Shown piece by piece: positions 35,401-48,400 of a stretch of 64,000 nucleotides of DNA (position 1 is its first letter; each line of letters starts with the position of its first letter). Source of the stretch: Acanthochlamys bracteata (Eukaryota > Streptophyta > Magnoliopsida > Pandanales > Velloziaceae); NCBI GenBank assembly GCA_019914995.1, contig CM034143.1, positions 2,501 to 66,500 of the forward strand, read 5' to 3'. The notes beneath the pieces are model-generated. The model searched no databases and was not told the origin of the DNA. It was given only the letters and a program-made list of their open reading frames with translations. Position numbers and translations under genes: made by a program.

Positions 35401-38290
35401 ACTCGACGACTGAAGAAGAAAGAGAGAGAACGACGACGACGACGACAATTCCTTATCCTTCCTCTTTCTCTCAGAAACCGCGGGTAAGTATTCGTTCGAT
35501 GCCCTCTTTGTTTTCTTAATTAATTTTGATGTTCTCTGTCATTCTGATCGGTTGATTTTTGAGTTGTGATTATTCCGATTTCTTTGTTATTGTTCTTAGT
35601 CTCCCTCTCCTACGGCGTTTGATTTGATTATATTTTATTTAATCTCCAGTATTTGCTTGATGGTAATTGTTCAATTTTTTGAGAATTGAGTTCAAGGGCT
35701 AGTCTCAACCATTAACTCGATCACCATATCTGTATGTGTGTGTGTTCCAGATGATGACATATATCAATAATCCTGATAAATTGTTATTCTGATCTAGTAA
35801 CTGAATTTGAAGGAATTAATCTAGAGATCCAAAATCCTCCTCGCGTTTTTTTTTCTTTTGGGAAAAACTCCTCTGCTATTAGTCATTTTCCAATTTGTTT
35901 GTACATCTACAGTTTCCATTTTTTGCAGGCAAGTGAAATTGGTTTTTTTTAGGGGGGTGTTAGTGCTCCAGAAACAAATATGTTCTTATTCAGTGACGTG
36001 TCTAGGATTGTTCTCTCTGTCGGTTACAAATAGTTTTGGGTGCATTACCTGGGTAAAGCGGAAGCCAATGAGAGCTCCTATTCTTTCCAGCCAGTGTGAT
36101 TCTTCTTCTTAATGAAGCATTTAATGGTTGATCGACATTCCTTAATTGCTTGTTTTGGTAAACAAGAGGTGTCTTCTTTGCAAAATTGTGTCTAAAAAAT
36201 TAGAGTTGACATTGTAACCGTAACAATTTAGTAGACATATATATTAGAGCTTAGTCAATATCTAAATAATTTGTTTAACAGGGAGTACTTGATGGCACCA
36301 ATTTTTATTTGAGTTCTACCTAATGCTGAAGGATATAATTCAATACTGCAAGTAATAGTATTAAGATAGTAACGTTGACTGTAACCACCCTTTACTAGTA
36401 ACTTCATAAATGAGTAATTAACTCCATATTAATTGATTGAAGGGGATCTCGGGTTTGCATGCAACTTTTGTCTTCTTACCTAAATTTCCCTGTTGTTACA
36501 TGCACCTGAAAGGTGAGCTTTGGGTCACCAGGCCATCATGACCAATAGGGTTTACCGGAAGACAAACTTTTATCTGGTACCCGTAGGATTACCAAGTTCG
36601 TTCCTCCCTTGCATAAATTGAAGCGCTAATATAAACAGTTACGATATTCCAAAATGTATTGTTACGTTTAGATTATTAATATGGAAGGATCCCTTTTCCG
36701 AAACTTTCTGGAGCTCCACTTGTAGTAGTTTCTTGCAAGTTGGTGTCAAGTTGCAGCATGCAGTTAGTTTTTAATTATGCGATGTATGTCCTCAGCTCAT
36801 CCATTAAAGCATGCGTCTGCATCACCTTAAAAGGATTCTTCTTTAAATCAGATTACTTTCTTTGTCATCGCCGTAAATTTTCTATTAATATATTATCTGT
36901 CATTAAGCTGTCTGCTTGATTGATCAGATAACCATTTACTTGATCAACCTATGATCGGAAACTTCATTTTTACTCCACCATGCTTATGCTCTAATTTATT
37001 ATATCAACAGCATATGGTATGCTATGATCTCCTTTCTTGGCCTTGCATCCAATTATACTTTATCGGGAAGCGAGGACCAAGTCCTTTGCCATCACGATTA
37101 TTTCTTTGTGGAAAAAATTACGATGCCTTAATGACGAACAAGGTGTACAAGAATCTTTACAAATAAATCAAAATTGCATTTTGGTACTCTTCTTAATTTC
37201 TTTAACCTAAGAAGCGGTTGCATGGTTCCCAAAATAGAGAGTTGACATGAATGCCATGATTGTTAATTTTACCTCAGATGGTATTATGGGCATGCTCTCT
37301 TTTTCAGCCATCTCATTTCTTTCTTTCTTGACCGACTGCAGGCATTGATGATGTGCTATGTGAATAGCACCTAAACATAGCAGACGACAGCCTGGCGATC
37401 TCATTCTTCTTCCATAGATGAGGGACTTCACCTCCTGCTTCAGTGAAAATGCCGTTAAGGTAGCAGATTACGCATGCTCTGGAAGCGCCAGTAGCAAAAT
37501 CACTAGTAACAATCTCGTCAAACCATCGGTACAGACCTCTGTCACCAATATCTATAGGAGCAAACTCACCTCAGGGAAAGAGCTTCACATCACGGTTACT
37601 TGGTCGTGGAGGAATTTCAGTCCTCTTGTGTCTCTTGTCATCAGTGATGAGCTTCAGTTGTTGAAGAAGAAGAAAGGTAGCAGTTGCTTTGTCTCTGGCA
37701 CCTCTATGATAGGGATCCACTGGGATATTTCCATGGCAAAGTATGAGTCAGGACCTGAACCTGTTAAAGATTTTTATGTAGTAGTCTCCTGCAATGCTGA
37801 AATTGCCCTTCTGATCGGCGATATGAGTAAAGAATATGCCAACAAGTTTGGAGACTCAGCCCTGGTAGCTGCTTTCTCGGTTGTGCGTCGCACCGAGCAT
37901 GTTCTTGGTCAGAACTTATTATTCACTAGTAAATCTTGCTTTAGCAATGGTGGGATTGAGCACGAGATTTCTATCAGGTGCAAGGGAGAAGGAGGAGATA
38001 GCTATGAGCCAGAGCTTTTGGTTTTCATAGATAAGAAGAGGATGGTACATGAGAGAGGGCTGAAGTTGAAGTTTAGAGGAAATCATACCGTCTTTGTGGA
38101 TGGGCTTCCAGTGGATATCATGTGGGATCTCCATGACTGGTTCTTCTCTATTCCTTCTGGGTGTGCCACGTTCACGTTCAGACAAAGGAGTTCTCTCGGA
38201 AGCCGTCTCTGGCTTGAGGAGGAGATGATGGAGAGGGAGCAGGGCAATCCTAGGTTCTGTCTCCTAATCCAAGCATTCAAAAGTTTATGA
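35385..38290 (+). CDS. DUF868 family protein
   Basis: The coding frame is a single exon, 37418-38290 (290 aa). The segments HITVTWSWRNFSPLVSLVIS, GTSMIGIHWDISMAKYESGP, EPVKDFYVVVSCNAEIALLI, EISIRCKGEGG, VDGLPVDIMWDLHDWFF and FTFRQRS match the plant DUF868 family, whose biochemical role is unknown. A 5' untranslated first exon (about 35385-35494) ending GCGG|GTAAGT and an acceptor at CTGCAG (37340) imply a roughly 1.8 kb leader intron. After the acceptor comes a short upstream ORF at 37348-37374 before the main ATG. The family has no signal peptide, and none is visible here. The function is not inferable from sequence. Confidence 0.9.
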
Positions 38291-40140
38291 TCCGTAGCGA
38301 AGGTTTTGATAACCCACTCGCCCATCGCCTGTTGTGCTCTTCCCCTCGGTTGGGGGATTAATTTGCCTCTACTGATTATTTAAAAAGGCTTGGTGAAAAA
38401 AAGTCAATTGTTCAGGAAACGAGGTGTTTGATAGTAGCTGCGATGTAGAATCCATGAGCATGAGGTGATTTTCTTGATCTTTTTTAACCGGAGGAGGCTG
38501 TGGAAATTATAACGTTCTTCCACAAAGTGCCTTTTATGGGAGTTTGTAAAATACTATTGCGCTTTCTTGCCGTCGTTTGTGTACGAAAAAATACGTCGTG
38601 TTCCAAGGAGAAAAAAAGAAACCACAGCAAAACAAATCATTTTGATGATGCAAAACTTTTTGTACATAGGAGGGCGTGTTGATTGTAGTTTTTCTTTTTG
38701 GATGAGCAGCTTCTTGTTCTGGATCATCACTTTGATGGTGAATCCTGTAGTTGATTATCCTCTTGTTAATAGTGTTAAAAATATCTAATGTATTCGATTA
38801 TCAATAAATACAGAAAAAATATAAAATATTTTAAAAAATTTATATGAAAAAAAATTAAAAAAATTTTATAGAAAGACAAATTAGTTTTAAAAATTTTACT
38901 AAATTAAAATAATTATAAATTTTTGTATTATATTTTAAGTGAGAATTTTTATTAAAATATTTTATTTTTATCTCTCATATTTTAGGACTGATTTTGATCA
39001 TGTTAGTGATTATTTTCAAACAAATATTTCTTATATATATATATATATATATAATGTTCTAAATAGACTATTGAATTTTTAAATGATTATTTTTTTATTT
39101 TTCTATTACTTATTCAATTTTTTTGATTTTTTATCTTTTAAAAAATATTTCAAAATATTTTACCGTTAGCTTTTAAATTTCTTAAATAATAGTTCATATT
39201 CCTTAATCTTTGATAAATATATATTTAATTTATTTTATTTTAATTAATTATTAATTTATATAGTAATTTTATAATGTTTAACAAATGGCACCCCTTGTTA
39301 AAACTTTCTTATTACGCATGCAGTTCCCCAGAAGCAAATTTAGAAGAGGTTCCTGTTCTCTGGTCATATAACTTATATAATACAAGAAATTAATTATTGA
39401 AGTAAAAAGAAAGTTGAGTTGTTCGTTCGGTACAAAAACAAAATAGAAAATGGTGAGAGAAGTCAAACATGGCAAAACATTTTTTGTAGGGAAGAAAAGG
39501 AAACGTCGGTGTTATAATGATAGACGTCGATGACTCATTCGTCCGTGGGAGGCGAGCTAGCTAATATAAATATAACTCAAACTTTTGTTTTATTTTGATG
39601 GTTTGGAGACGGCTAAAAACAAAAAGCTGACGAGAGCGACGGCCTACATTAGTTGTAGTAATCTTCATCAATATTGGATTGAACAATAATAGTCACACAT
39701 TCATTCATTTGGTACATTATTATTGATTCGAATGAAAAACGGTTGGATTGGTTGAATGAAACCCGCGGCCGACGCCGAGGAAATTGTGCCCACCGAATGA
39801 GTGACTGTCTGACTTCTCTTCCATTCAAATTCACGGTCTTTACGCTACACCACCACCTCCACCTGCACGCGAGCGAGCGAGCGAGTAATTAAAAACATAA
39901 TAGTATGCGCGTCATATATATATGCACTAAATGCAGGTGATATAATTTTGTTAATTATAATTTAAAACATTATTACAAAATGAATAAATAAAAGAGAAAA
40001 TATGGGCCGAAGTAATAATGAATGGGCCGGAAGAGGCAGACAGCCCGTGATTGGGTGGTGACTGGCTTGGGAGGGAGGAAAGCCAGCCCCGATAGCGACG
40101 CCGTCGAATATGCCTCCGCCATATACCGCCTTCATCCGAT
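38291..40140. other. Intergenic, AT-rich
   Basis: The first 500 bp are probably the DUF868 3' UTR. The interval 38790-39300 is extremely AT-rich and holds an (AT)n run at 39032-39053. A GAGC tetranucleotide run lies near 39868-39885. From about 40000 the composition turns GC-richer, as expected for the aldolase promoter. Confidence 0.5.
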
Positions 40141-40141
40141 C

Positions 40142-40150
40142 TATATATAA
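40142..40150 (+). promoter_or_regulatory. TATA box of the aldolase gene
   Basis: TATATATAA lies about 117 bp upstream of the aldolase ATG and is followed by a CT-rich leader. Spacing suggests transcription starts near 40175. Confidence 0.7.
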
Positions 40151-40266
40151 ACACCAATCATCCGCCATCTCTCTCCTTCATTGCCCCTCTTTCTTTCCCG
40201 TCGCTCGCGAGTCTCTCAAACCCCTCTATCATTTGTTTTCTCTTCTTCGATTCGTAACAATCAATC

Positions 40267-42416
40267 ATGTCGGCCTACTGCGGCAAGTACCACGGTACCA
40301 TCTACTCTTCTTCTTCTTTAACTCTCTGTCTCCCTCCTCTTCGATTTTGTGGGTGTTCTTTTTTTTTCTTTTTTTTTTTGGCAAGTATAGATAGGTCGAT
40401 TTGGTTCACTCTTTGGGTAGATTACATCTGGTTTTTCATCTGTTGAGTTTTTGGTATGTCCGAGACGATCTGTTTGTTTATCTTCTTGGATCTTTTTGTT
40501 TGCTTTTATCTGCTTTCCATTTGAGTTTGGCGAGTTTCCTTTACTTCTGCCATCTAAATAAAGAATAAAGGTCGAGTATCTTTCGTTTAAAGCGTAGATC
40601 TGGTTGTGCTTCGAAGCACTTCATTGTGGACCTATTAAATCGAATCGATCGAGTTTGAGCTTTGATCTTTTTTTCTTCGTTTATTTATGATTTATATCTC
40701 CAATAGATCTATTGCTAGACCAACATTTGATGATCGATTTCGTTTGATTAGTTACCGAATCCGTAGTCGGCACCTGTAATTTACCACCCACCTTCTTCTG
40801 GGTCTAATTTACAGAAGATGCGTTGACGATTCAGTCATCTTTCCTTAATTTACTTAACGAGAAAGATGTGTTCATCAATATTAAATGAAATTTTTTGGTT
40901 AAGAAATTTTACCTTTGTTTGTTAAATTGGAATAATGTACTTGTAGATACTTCAGATCACAGAAACATCTCGTCCTTTTTAAAAATAAAACAAAAATTAA
41001 AAATTTTGGTGTAAGTTTGATCGAAAATTTGGCTCTTCGCTGGTCACAACCATACTTGGACTCTTGTGGTACTTTATAGCTTAGAAATTTGTTTCTAGCA
41101 TGCTAATAAATTCTCAAAAGTCATGATAACCGCTCACTATTTCAAAAAGCATCAAGTATCAAACACATGCGTGCTTTCTTTAATTATTTTTTGGGGGATT
41201 ATTTTCTATCTTGCAATTGCTCACGCTTCGCAAGAAGCAACTTACTTGCGTACTTTTGCAGTTTGTTAAACGATCACTCGAATTCAATTTCGAGGTTCAT
41301 GATTTAAGATTTCTTTTTAGATGCGAGTTTCTGCTTGATCTTTCTGAGCATGTTGTCACTTATGCAGATGAACTCATTGCCAATGCGGCTTATATTGGAA
41401 CTCCTGGCAAGGGTATCCTTGCTGCTGATGAGTCCACTGGAACCATAGGCAAGCGCCTTGCTAGTATCAATGTAGAGAATGTGGAAACCAACCGCCGTGC
41501 TCTCCGTGAGCTCCTCTTTACCACCCCTGGTGCCCTTCAGTATCTCAGTGGAGTTATCCTCTTTGAGGAGACCCTGTACCAGAAGACTGCTGCTGGAAAG
41601 CCATTTGTTGAAGTCTTGAAGGAAGGTGGTGTTCTTCCTGGAATCAAGGTCGACAAGGGTACCGTTGAGCTCGCCGGCACCAATGGGGAGACAACCACCC
41701 AGGGTTTTGATGATCTTGGCAAGCGCTGTGCCAAGTATTACGAGGCAGGAGCACGCTTTGCAAAGTGGAGGGCCGTCCTCAATATTGGTCAGACTGAGCC
41801 ATCGCAGCTGGCTATTGATGAGAATGCCAGAGGTCTTGCTCGTTATGCTATCATCTGCCAGGAGAATGGCCTTGTTCCCATTGTTGAGCCAGAGATCCTT
41901 GTGGATGGACCCCATGATATCAAGAAATGCGCTGATGTGACCGAGCGGGTACTTGCTGCTTGCTACAAGGCTCTCAATGACCACCATGTGCTTTTGGAGG
42001 GAACTCTCCTCAAGCCAAACATGGTTACCCCCGGTTCAGATTCAGCCAAGGTGGCTCCTGAAGCGATTGCTGAGCACACAGTTCGTGCTCTTCAAAGGAC
42101 CGTGCCTGCTGCTGTGCCAGCCATTGTCTTCCTCTCTGGAGGCCAGAGTGAGGAGGAGGCCACCCTCAACCTCAACGCCATGAACCAGCTCAAGGGAAAG
42201 AAGCCATGGACCCTGTCCTTCTCATTTGGCCGTGCTCTTCAGTCTAGCACGCTCAAGGCTTGGCAAGGCAAGGAGGAGAACATCGAGAAGGCACAAGCTG
42301 CATTCCTCACCAGGTGCAAGGCTAACTCGGAGGCAACTCTTGGGACATACAAGGGTGATGCTGCCAAGGGTGAGGGAGTATCTGAGAGTCTCCATGTCAA
42401 GGACTACAAGTACTAA
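40267..42416 (+). CDS. FBA: Fructose-bisphosphate aldolase, class I, cytosolic
   Basis: Two exons, 40267-40294 and 41368-42416, join in phase (GAT split by the intron) to give 358 aa, the usual length of cytosolic plant aldolase. It cleaves fructose-1,6-bisphosphate to DHAP and glyceraldehyde-3-phosphate in glycolysis and gluconeogenesis. Seen: the N-terminus [36 protein letters not shown], the Schiff-base segment [15 protein letters not shown] with Lys225, [12 protein letters not shown] and the conserved C-terminal Tyr in HVKDYKY. No plastid transit peptide is present. Intron 1 is about 1.07 kb, very near the start codon, an arrangement often linked with enhanced expression; that is inference here. 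The longer in-frame open stretch starting at 41211 is intron read-through. Confidence 0.97.
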
Positions 42417-43042
42417 GAGAAGGACAAGGGTGGACACTACCCTTTTAGGAAGAGAAGAGGTATTGGCTCTGGGTTTTGGAGTTAGGTTGTTTGGGTTTTT
42501 CTGGTCTAGTTGCCCTTTGGGCAGTTTACTGCTGTGTCCTTAATAAGCTGGAACTGGGCTTTGATACTACTGCCTGAGCGTTTGCTTTTCGGTTTTCTTA
42601 TGTTTTTTATGTTGTATGTTGGTCTGACTTAAGGTGGTTAGTACTTTGCTCTGCATCTTGTTGTTATGTTGCAGCTTATTATGGTGCTCAGATTGGTTTG
42701 TATTGCCTGTTACATGTTTGCCAGAACATTGCGGTAAGGCAGGTTGTGTTTCATATGATAATGTTGGTACTAGTATTTCATAGTATCATAATAGCGCAAC
42801 CTGATTGGCAGCTACACAGGTTTCTATCTTCTGGTGCTTCCCCCTGGGTATAGATTGTTATGACAGGTAGATAGTAGCAAACCCAGGTGAATTATGAGCA
42901 AAACAACCTTCTGTCTGGAGCCTCTTGATGCTCCAGAAATCTGTGTCATGAATTTCAAATCTTACAACCCGTACTTCGACTATAATGGCTTCCAATGCTG
43001 CTGCACATTCTGTTGAGAGTCAGAAAACGTTTTCAAGCTAAT
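42417..43042. other. Convergent 3' flanks of aldolase and trihelix genes
   Basis: This holds the aldolase 3' UTR (at least to about 42750) and the end of the minus-strand trihelix gene. No other feature was recognised. Confidence 0.5.
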
Positions 43043-44134
43043 TTAATCTGTATTTTTTCTGCTGATGATCTTCTCTAAGGCATTCATCAAGGCAGTCTCT
43101 CGAGCTTGAACCCATTCGTTGTCCAAGCACTGCATCTTGTGCTCTCTGTCTAAACGCTTTGCTTCATCGGCATTCCATGCTTCCTCTTCTAAAGTTTTCT
43201 CCCGTTCCTTCTGTTCAAATGAACGCATCATCCTGTGGAACCATGCATCCTGCATCTCCATCAATCTGTTGAGCTGCAGGCTAAGAAAGCATCTCATCTT
43301 CAGTTCCCAGTTCTCGTTCCTTGCCTTTCTTGAGCCTTTGCTTTTGCTTTTTTCTGGGCATTCTTCTTCACTATCTCCATCGTCAGCACTGTTGGTTGAT
43401 GAAGAGGTGCTCGATTTGCTCGAGTCAAGAAACTTGATGAGATCGTCAAGGGGCCTGTGAGGTACCCCTGCAGGGTTGCTAGTATAGGGTGTCTCGGCAA
43501 CGTCTGATCTGTAGAGTGCATCTAACTGGCCGAAGAACCTGTAGTTCTTCCCTCCATTTGATCCTTTCTTAGTCTTCTTGTAGTATTTGTAAAGGTTCTC
43601 CACCTTCTCCTTGCATTGCTTTGCGCTCCGTTGGTACCCATGTTCCTCTTCCAGTACCCTGCAATGCCAAGTTAGCTTGTATAGATCACAATTCCAGACA
43701 ATGCTGCGACGCATTTATCTATCTAGACTTTTTTCAAAAGGGTTAACTAGCTAGTGCATGCATGTTATCTATTGATTAATGAACCTGGAGACAAGTTCCC
43801 AGAGGGGTGCCCTCCCTGCAGCTTCTCTGAAGTTGTTCTTAAGCCGCATCCTGACCTCAAGTAATGCCAAAGTTTCTTGCCTTGGCCACCTCCTTCCTCC
43901 AGCACTTGTGTTGCCTTCCTCTAGATTACCGATGCCTTCTGAACCCTGCAGCTGCAGATAATGCAGCGGAGGCAATGAGTTCTCAGAACCAATCTCAGCT
44001 GCAGCTACAAGGCCATGGCCATAGGAGGCAGAGAGTTGAGGTTGAGTTCCGTATGGCATGTAGGCCGGAAGATCGTCATAGGCCTCTTCCATGTCCGTGG
44101 CATGTATACGTTTTCGATCGTAAGATGCCAGCAT
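43043..44134 (-). CDS. Trihelix (GT-2-like) transcription factor with a single DNA-binding domain
   Basis: Two exons, 44134-43785 and 43658-43043, give 321 aa. The trihelix domain spans about residues 83-165: RRWPRQETLALLEVRMRLK, PLWELVSR|VLEEEHGYQRS, AKQCKEKVENLYKYYKKTKK and YRFFGQLDALY. This is closest to the N-terminal trihelix of GT-2 clade factors. A central helical region follows (FLSLQLNRLMEMQDAWFHRM ... REKTLEEEAWNADEAKRLDREH), as in GT-2/PTL proteins. The protein then ends, with no second trihelix domain, so it resembles single-domain PTL/EDA31-like members. Expected role: nuclear DNA binding at GT elements. An acidic Ser-rich linker (DDGDSEEECPEKSK) precedes a basic patch. It is divergent from the kelch gene, 1.3 kb away. 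Confidence 0.92.
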
Positions 44135-45367
44135 GAGCTGAATTCAAAGAAAGATTTGTGTGATATTTTGAACGGACAGAATGAGGAATTATAGAGAGAG
44201 GTACCTCAAATCAATGCGGGGGTGGTTCCACTATGTCAATTCGGGGCAGGAGCGCACACGTAATGTACGTGGGTTTGTGTGTGCACACCGTCACCGATGA
44301 ATTTCACTGTAATCGTTGACTCAATGGAGATTGTTAGTAGTACAAAAACAGTAGAGATGAGGTGAGCTGAAGATCAATTATATGACCAACAAACAGTGCT
44401 TGGAAACAATCATGTCGAATGATAATCGATGGCCTGTCGGTGGTGCTCTGCTACCTGTTTGTTAATTGGCATTCAAACATAACCTACAGAAACCTACAAA
44501 GTTCACCGAGGTCCTGGTTTACCACTAAGGAGTTCCTTAATTTTTGCAGGCATCGCGGATTTAATTAACTAAAGAGTTGGAGCTCTATTAATTAGCACAT
44601 GCTAGCTCCTTAAATTAGCTATCTGCTACTACTGTACTACTCTTCTTCTCCATGCCCATCCTCATGCTCTCACTTTTACTTCCTCTTCCAAATCTTTCAT
44701 GTGTATATATGCTTACGGCCACAAACATTTCAGACAAAATCTTAAAGTTTCCAGTTCTTTCCTTGGGTAGACAGCAGCTATTCAAAGCAAGAATTGTGAG
44801 TGAGGACTTTGATCAACGGCTGGTTTTACTGCTGCTCTATTTTCTCTGTAATTAAGGTGATGTTCAACCTCAGCTGCTCCTACAGCTCTATTACCTGCAT
44901 CACCGCGTTCCCGTATGTGATTGTGAAGCTACAAGTATTAATGTTTCTAGCTAGTTAAGATATAATTAATCTACACGAACTGATGCTTTTAATTTTTCTT
45001 TTTTCAGCTGAACCTTCTAGCTAGATAGATGTTCAGCTCTCTTCGGCATGCACCTTGAGACCAGCTCTTCAGATGGCAATTGGAAGCTTGCAGTTGATTT
45101 AATAATTATTTATTACTTGCATAAGAAGAAAAAAAAGAAAACATCATTCTATTCTATTCTATTCAAAGAACTACCACCTTCTATTCTATTCTACTCTTCT
45201 GGGCTAGGCTGGACTGTGATGGGCTGGGTTAGACTTTACTTATTTATGTTTAACACTTGTTGGGCCTGGGGAAGGCTGTCTTATGAATTCCTTTCGACTT
45301 CCTTCTTCCTCAGACTTCCCAACAAGTCCTTCATGCTCCCTGCTTCCCGCATTCCAGATTTTGCGGT

Positions 45368-45371
<4 letters not shown>
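44135..45371. other. Intergenic promoter region between trihelix (-) and kelch (+) genes
   Basis: No gene was seen. A TTCTA pentamer-like array lies at 45147-45192. Confidence 0.5.

Positions 45372-45405
<34 letters not shown>
45372..45405. repeat. (GA)n microsatellite in the kelch 5' leader
   Basis: About 17 GA dinucleotides end 40 bp before the kelch start codon. They are probably transcribed in the 5' UTR. Confidence 0.95.
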
Positions 45406-45407
<2 letters not shown>

Positions 45408-45444
45408 CAATCAATCGAACACGCATCAAAAGAATTAGAAGAAT

Positions 45445-48400
45445 ATGAGCTGGGTTTGGGTAAAGGCTGACTCCTCCGACTTCGCTGGCAACCTCCCCGT
45501 TCCGAGAAGGCATGCAGCAATCTATCTGCTTCTCTCTCTGTTGATATTTTTTTCTTCTCCGTATATATAATAGTTTTTTTTTTTTTTTTTGCTGTCTGTA
45601 ATATTTACGGCAGTGGGCACACAGCGGTTAACATCGACAAGTCGAAGGTCGTTATCTTCGGTGGCTTCGCTGACAAAAAATTCCTCGACGATATCGCCGT
45701 CTTTGATCTCGGTAATCCGTCCTTATGTACTACTTCAGTTTCCCTCTTGTTTTTCACTCGCCAATTAAGATAAGATCTTATCCATTCTAGATTTTGAGAG
45801 GAAAACAAAAGAAAAAATTAATTAAAATTTTGAGTTTTTTCAGAAAACAAACTGTGGTTCACTCCTGAATGTACTGGCAGTGGAACCGATGGACAAGTCG
45901 CCCCAGCTCCTCGGGCATTCCATGTCGCTGTCGCATTCGATTGCCATATGTTTGTCTACGGTGGCCGTTCTGGCAGCAAGAGGTCTTCCTTTTTTCTCCT
46001 TTTTACTTTTTATAAATTTTATATTAATCTTCAACTTCTTACTATCCCCTATTGGAGTATATGAGCAATGCATGTCAAAGCTCTGAGCTTTTTGGTTCTT
46101 TCGATGTGATTGTATTGGTTTAATTTGCAGGTTGAATGACTTTTGGGTGCTTGATACTGGTAGTATTCTTGTTCATGTAGTCTTTAATTTTGTTAATAGC
46201 AGTTGTCTACATAAAGTTTTGTGCTTCAGATGTTTGGCAGTGGTCAGAGCTTACAGGCTTTGGTGATTTGCCTTCAGCAAGAGAATTTGCTGCTGCTTCT
46301 GCAATTGGAAATCGAAAAATTGTGATGTTTGTATCACTCTTTGCTCGATTGGTGTTATTCCTCTTTTCAAATATGGTGACATGAAAATTAATGTTTTACT
46401 TAGTACCAGGTATGGCGGCTGGGATGGTAAGAAGTGGCTGTCTGATGTGTATATCTTAGACACAAGTAAATCTACATCCCCCAACGCTTAATATCTGCTC
46501 CCTCTTCCTTACATTAGGCCTCTCCTATATTCTCAGAACTTGTATTCTACTATAATTTTACTCACAGCATTTTCTCTTGAACAGTATCACTTGAATGGAC
46601 AGAATTGGCGGTTTCTGGATCCGCACCGCCCCCAAGGTGTGGACATACAGCCACCATGGTGGAAAGGAGATTGCTAGTATATGGTGGGAGAGGTGAGAAA
46701 TCAGACATTCTCATATAGTCACACAAATCTGAGGATACATGTGACATTATTCTATGCGGGTTGTTTTGTTTGTGGTTTCCTTGGCTCTGTTTGGAGCTTT
46801 GTATACTAGATTATTTAAATGTTCAGCATTCGTAGTAAGTTCCTTTTACCTAGTGCTTACTGTTGCTCACCTGTGAAGTATTGAATCCTGTGCGCGATGT
46901 GCATATCTTCATTGAAGTCGATGTAATTGCTAACATATTTTTCTTTAGAAGATTATCTTAACATATGTATCTACTTTTTCTCTGAAGGTGGTGGTGGACC
47001 TATAATGGGTGATTTATGGGCTTTGAAGGGCATCATCGAAGAAGGTACCAGTCTATTTACAGTTTTCATTAACAGTCGCAAATCCAATGAAACAAGAACC
47101 CAGCTATGACATTCTTTCTAATTTTCCCTCATATGATACAGTTATTCAGGTTTTGTTGATACCTACTACTTAGTTTATACCATTATATAAAAAGATTTCA
47201 GATGCTCAACTTCTATACTTTCGGCACATCCAATGTAGTAATGAATTCCCTTAGAAAGTCTTGTTGCAGTAGCTAGAATATGGATGCCTCATGAAAGTGT
47301 GTAGTGTATTGTACATGGATACGAGGCCACAGTATTCAAAACTGATTGTTTACTGTCTAGTTGATGTTATTCTTTCCTCTTGATTGTGGAAGCAAGAGAA
47401 TGAAGCACCTGGATGGACTCAATTGAAGCTTCCAGGACAGCAACCCACTCCACGTTGTGGTCACACAGTAACTTCTGGGGGCCACTATGTAACTACTGGA
47501 CTTTTCTATACTAAGCATCTTTGCATTTTTCTTATTTTAATTAGTAACATCCATTCTTCGTTTGGTTTTCACCCTTTTTCATCTTCGTTTATGATGAAAC
47601 TACAACCTTTTTGTTAGCAGCTTTTGTTATTTGGTGGTCATGGTACAGGAGGTTGGCTGAGTCGCTACGATATCTATTACAATAACTGCACCATTCTTGA
47701 CAGAGGTTAGTCTTTTGCAAATCATGATTGTGTCTTCAAGAAGTGATAGTCTGAATCTCGGGCGTTGTGGATCTGGGTATTCTAGGCGCTAGAAAAGTGA
47801 TGCTTTATTAATCTTAATCTTATAATGTTGGTCAAGAAAGAATTCCTCTGCTATTTCCCTTTCTCTTGCTAATTGTTCACTTACTTTTTCCTTTTCCTTT
47901 AAGTTTTGAGCATCTTGCTGCTGTATATACTTGGCTTCTGCTATTTTCTGATGCCTTGCTTTCTTCTGATGCTCGCAGTCTCTGTTCAGTGGAAACGTTT
48001 GCCTGTTGCTAATGAACCTCCTCCTGCTCGAGCGTATCACTCAATGACTTCTATTGGCACGCGGTATCTTTTGTTTGGTGGCTTTGATGGGAAGTCCACA
48101 TTTGGAGATTTGTGGTGGCTCGTTCCTGAAGGTAATAACTTTTTCTTTATCTACTTCCCCGGCGTATAATATTTTCAAAGACATGTTCATTTGAAACATG
48201 TGTAGATTTGGTCCTGTACAACATTTAAAAAACAGCATTTGCCAAGTGAAGCCAGTTATCTTAGGCTTGATCTGCTTTCAAACATTTTTCTTTTTTGTTG
48301 AGAGGCTTTTCTAGATGTCCTTTGAGTTTATGCTTTCATTAATCCATCTTGTGTTGACCATCTTGTTTACTATTTCTTCTTAATAGAGTATGACAGCTAT

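Noticed and set aside
41211-41367. Aldolase start upstream of 41368 within the same open frame
   Set aside because: The added residues are not aldolase-like, TATGCAG at 41361-41367 is a good acceptor, and exon 1 at 40267 supplies the conserved MSAYCGKYH.
41304-41987. 227-codon open frame antisense to the aldolase gene
   Set aside because: It mirrors the codon-biased aldolase exon and shows no family resemblance; long antisense frames are common in such genes.
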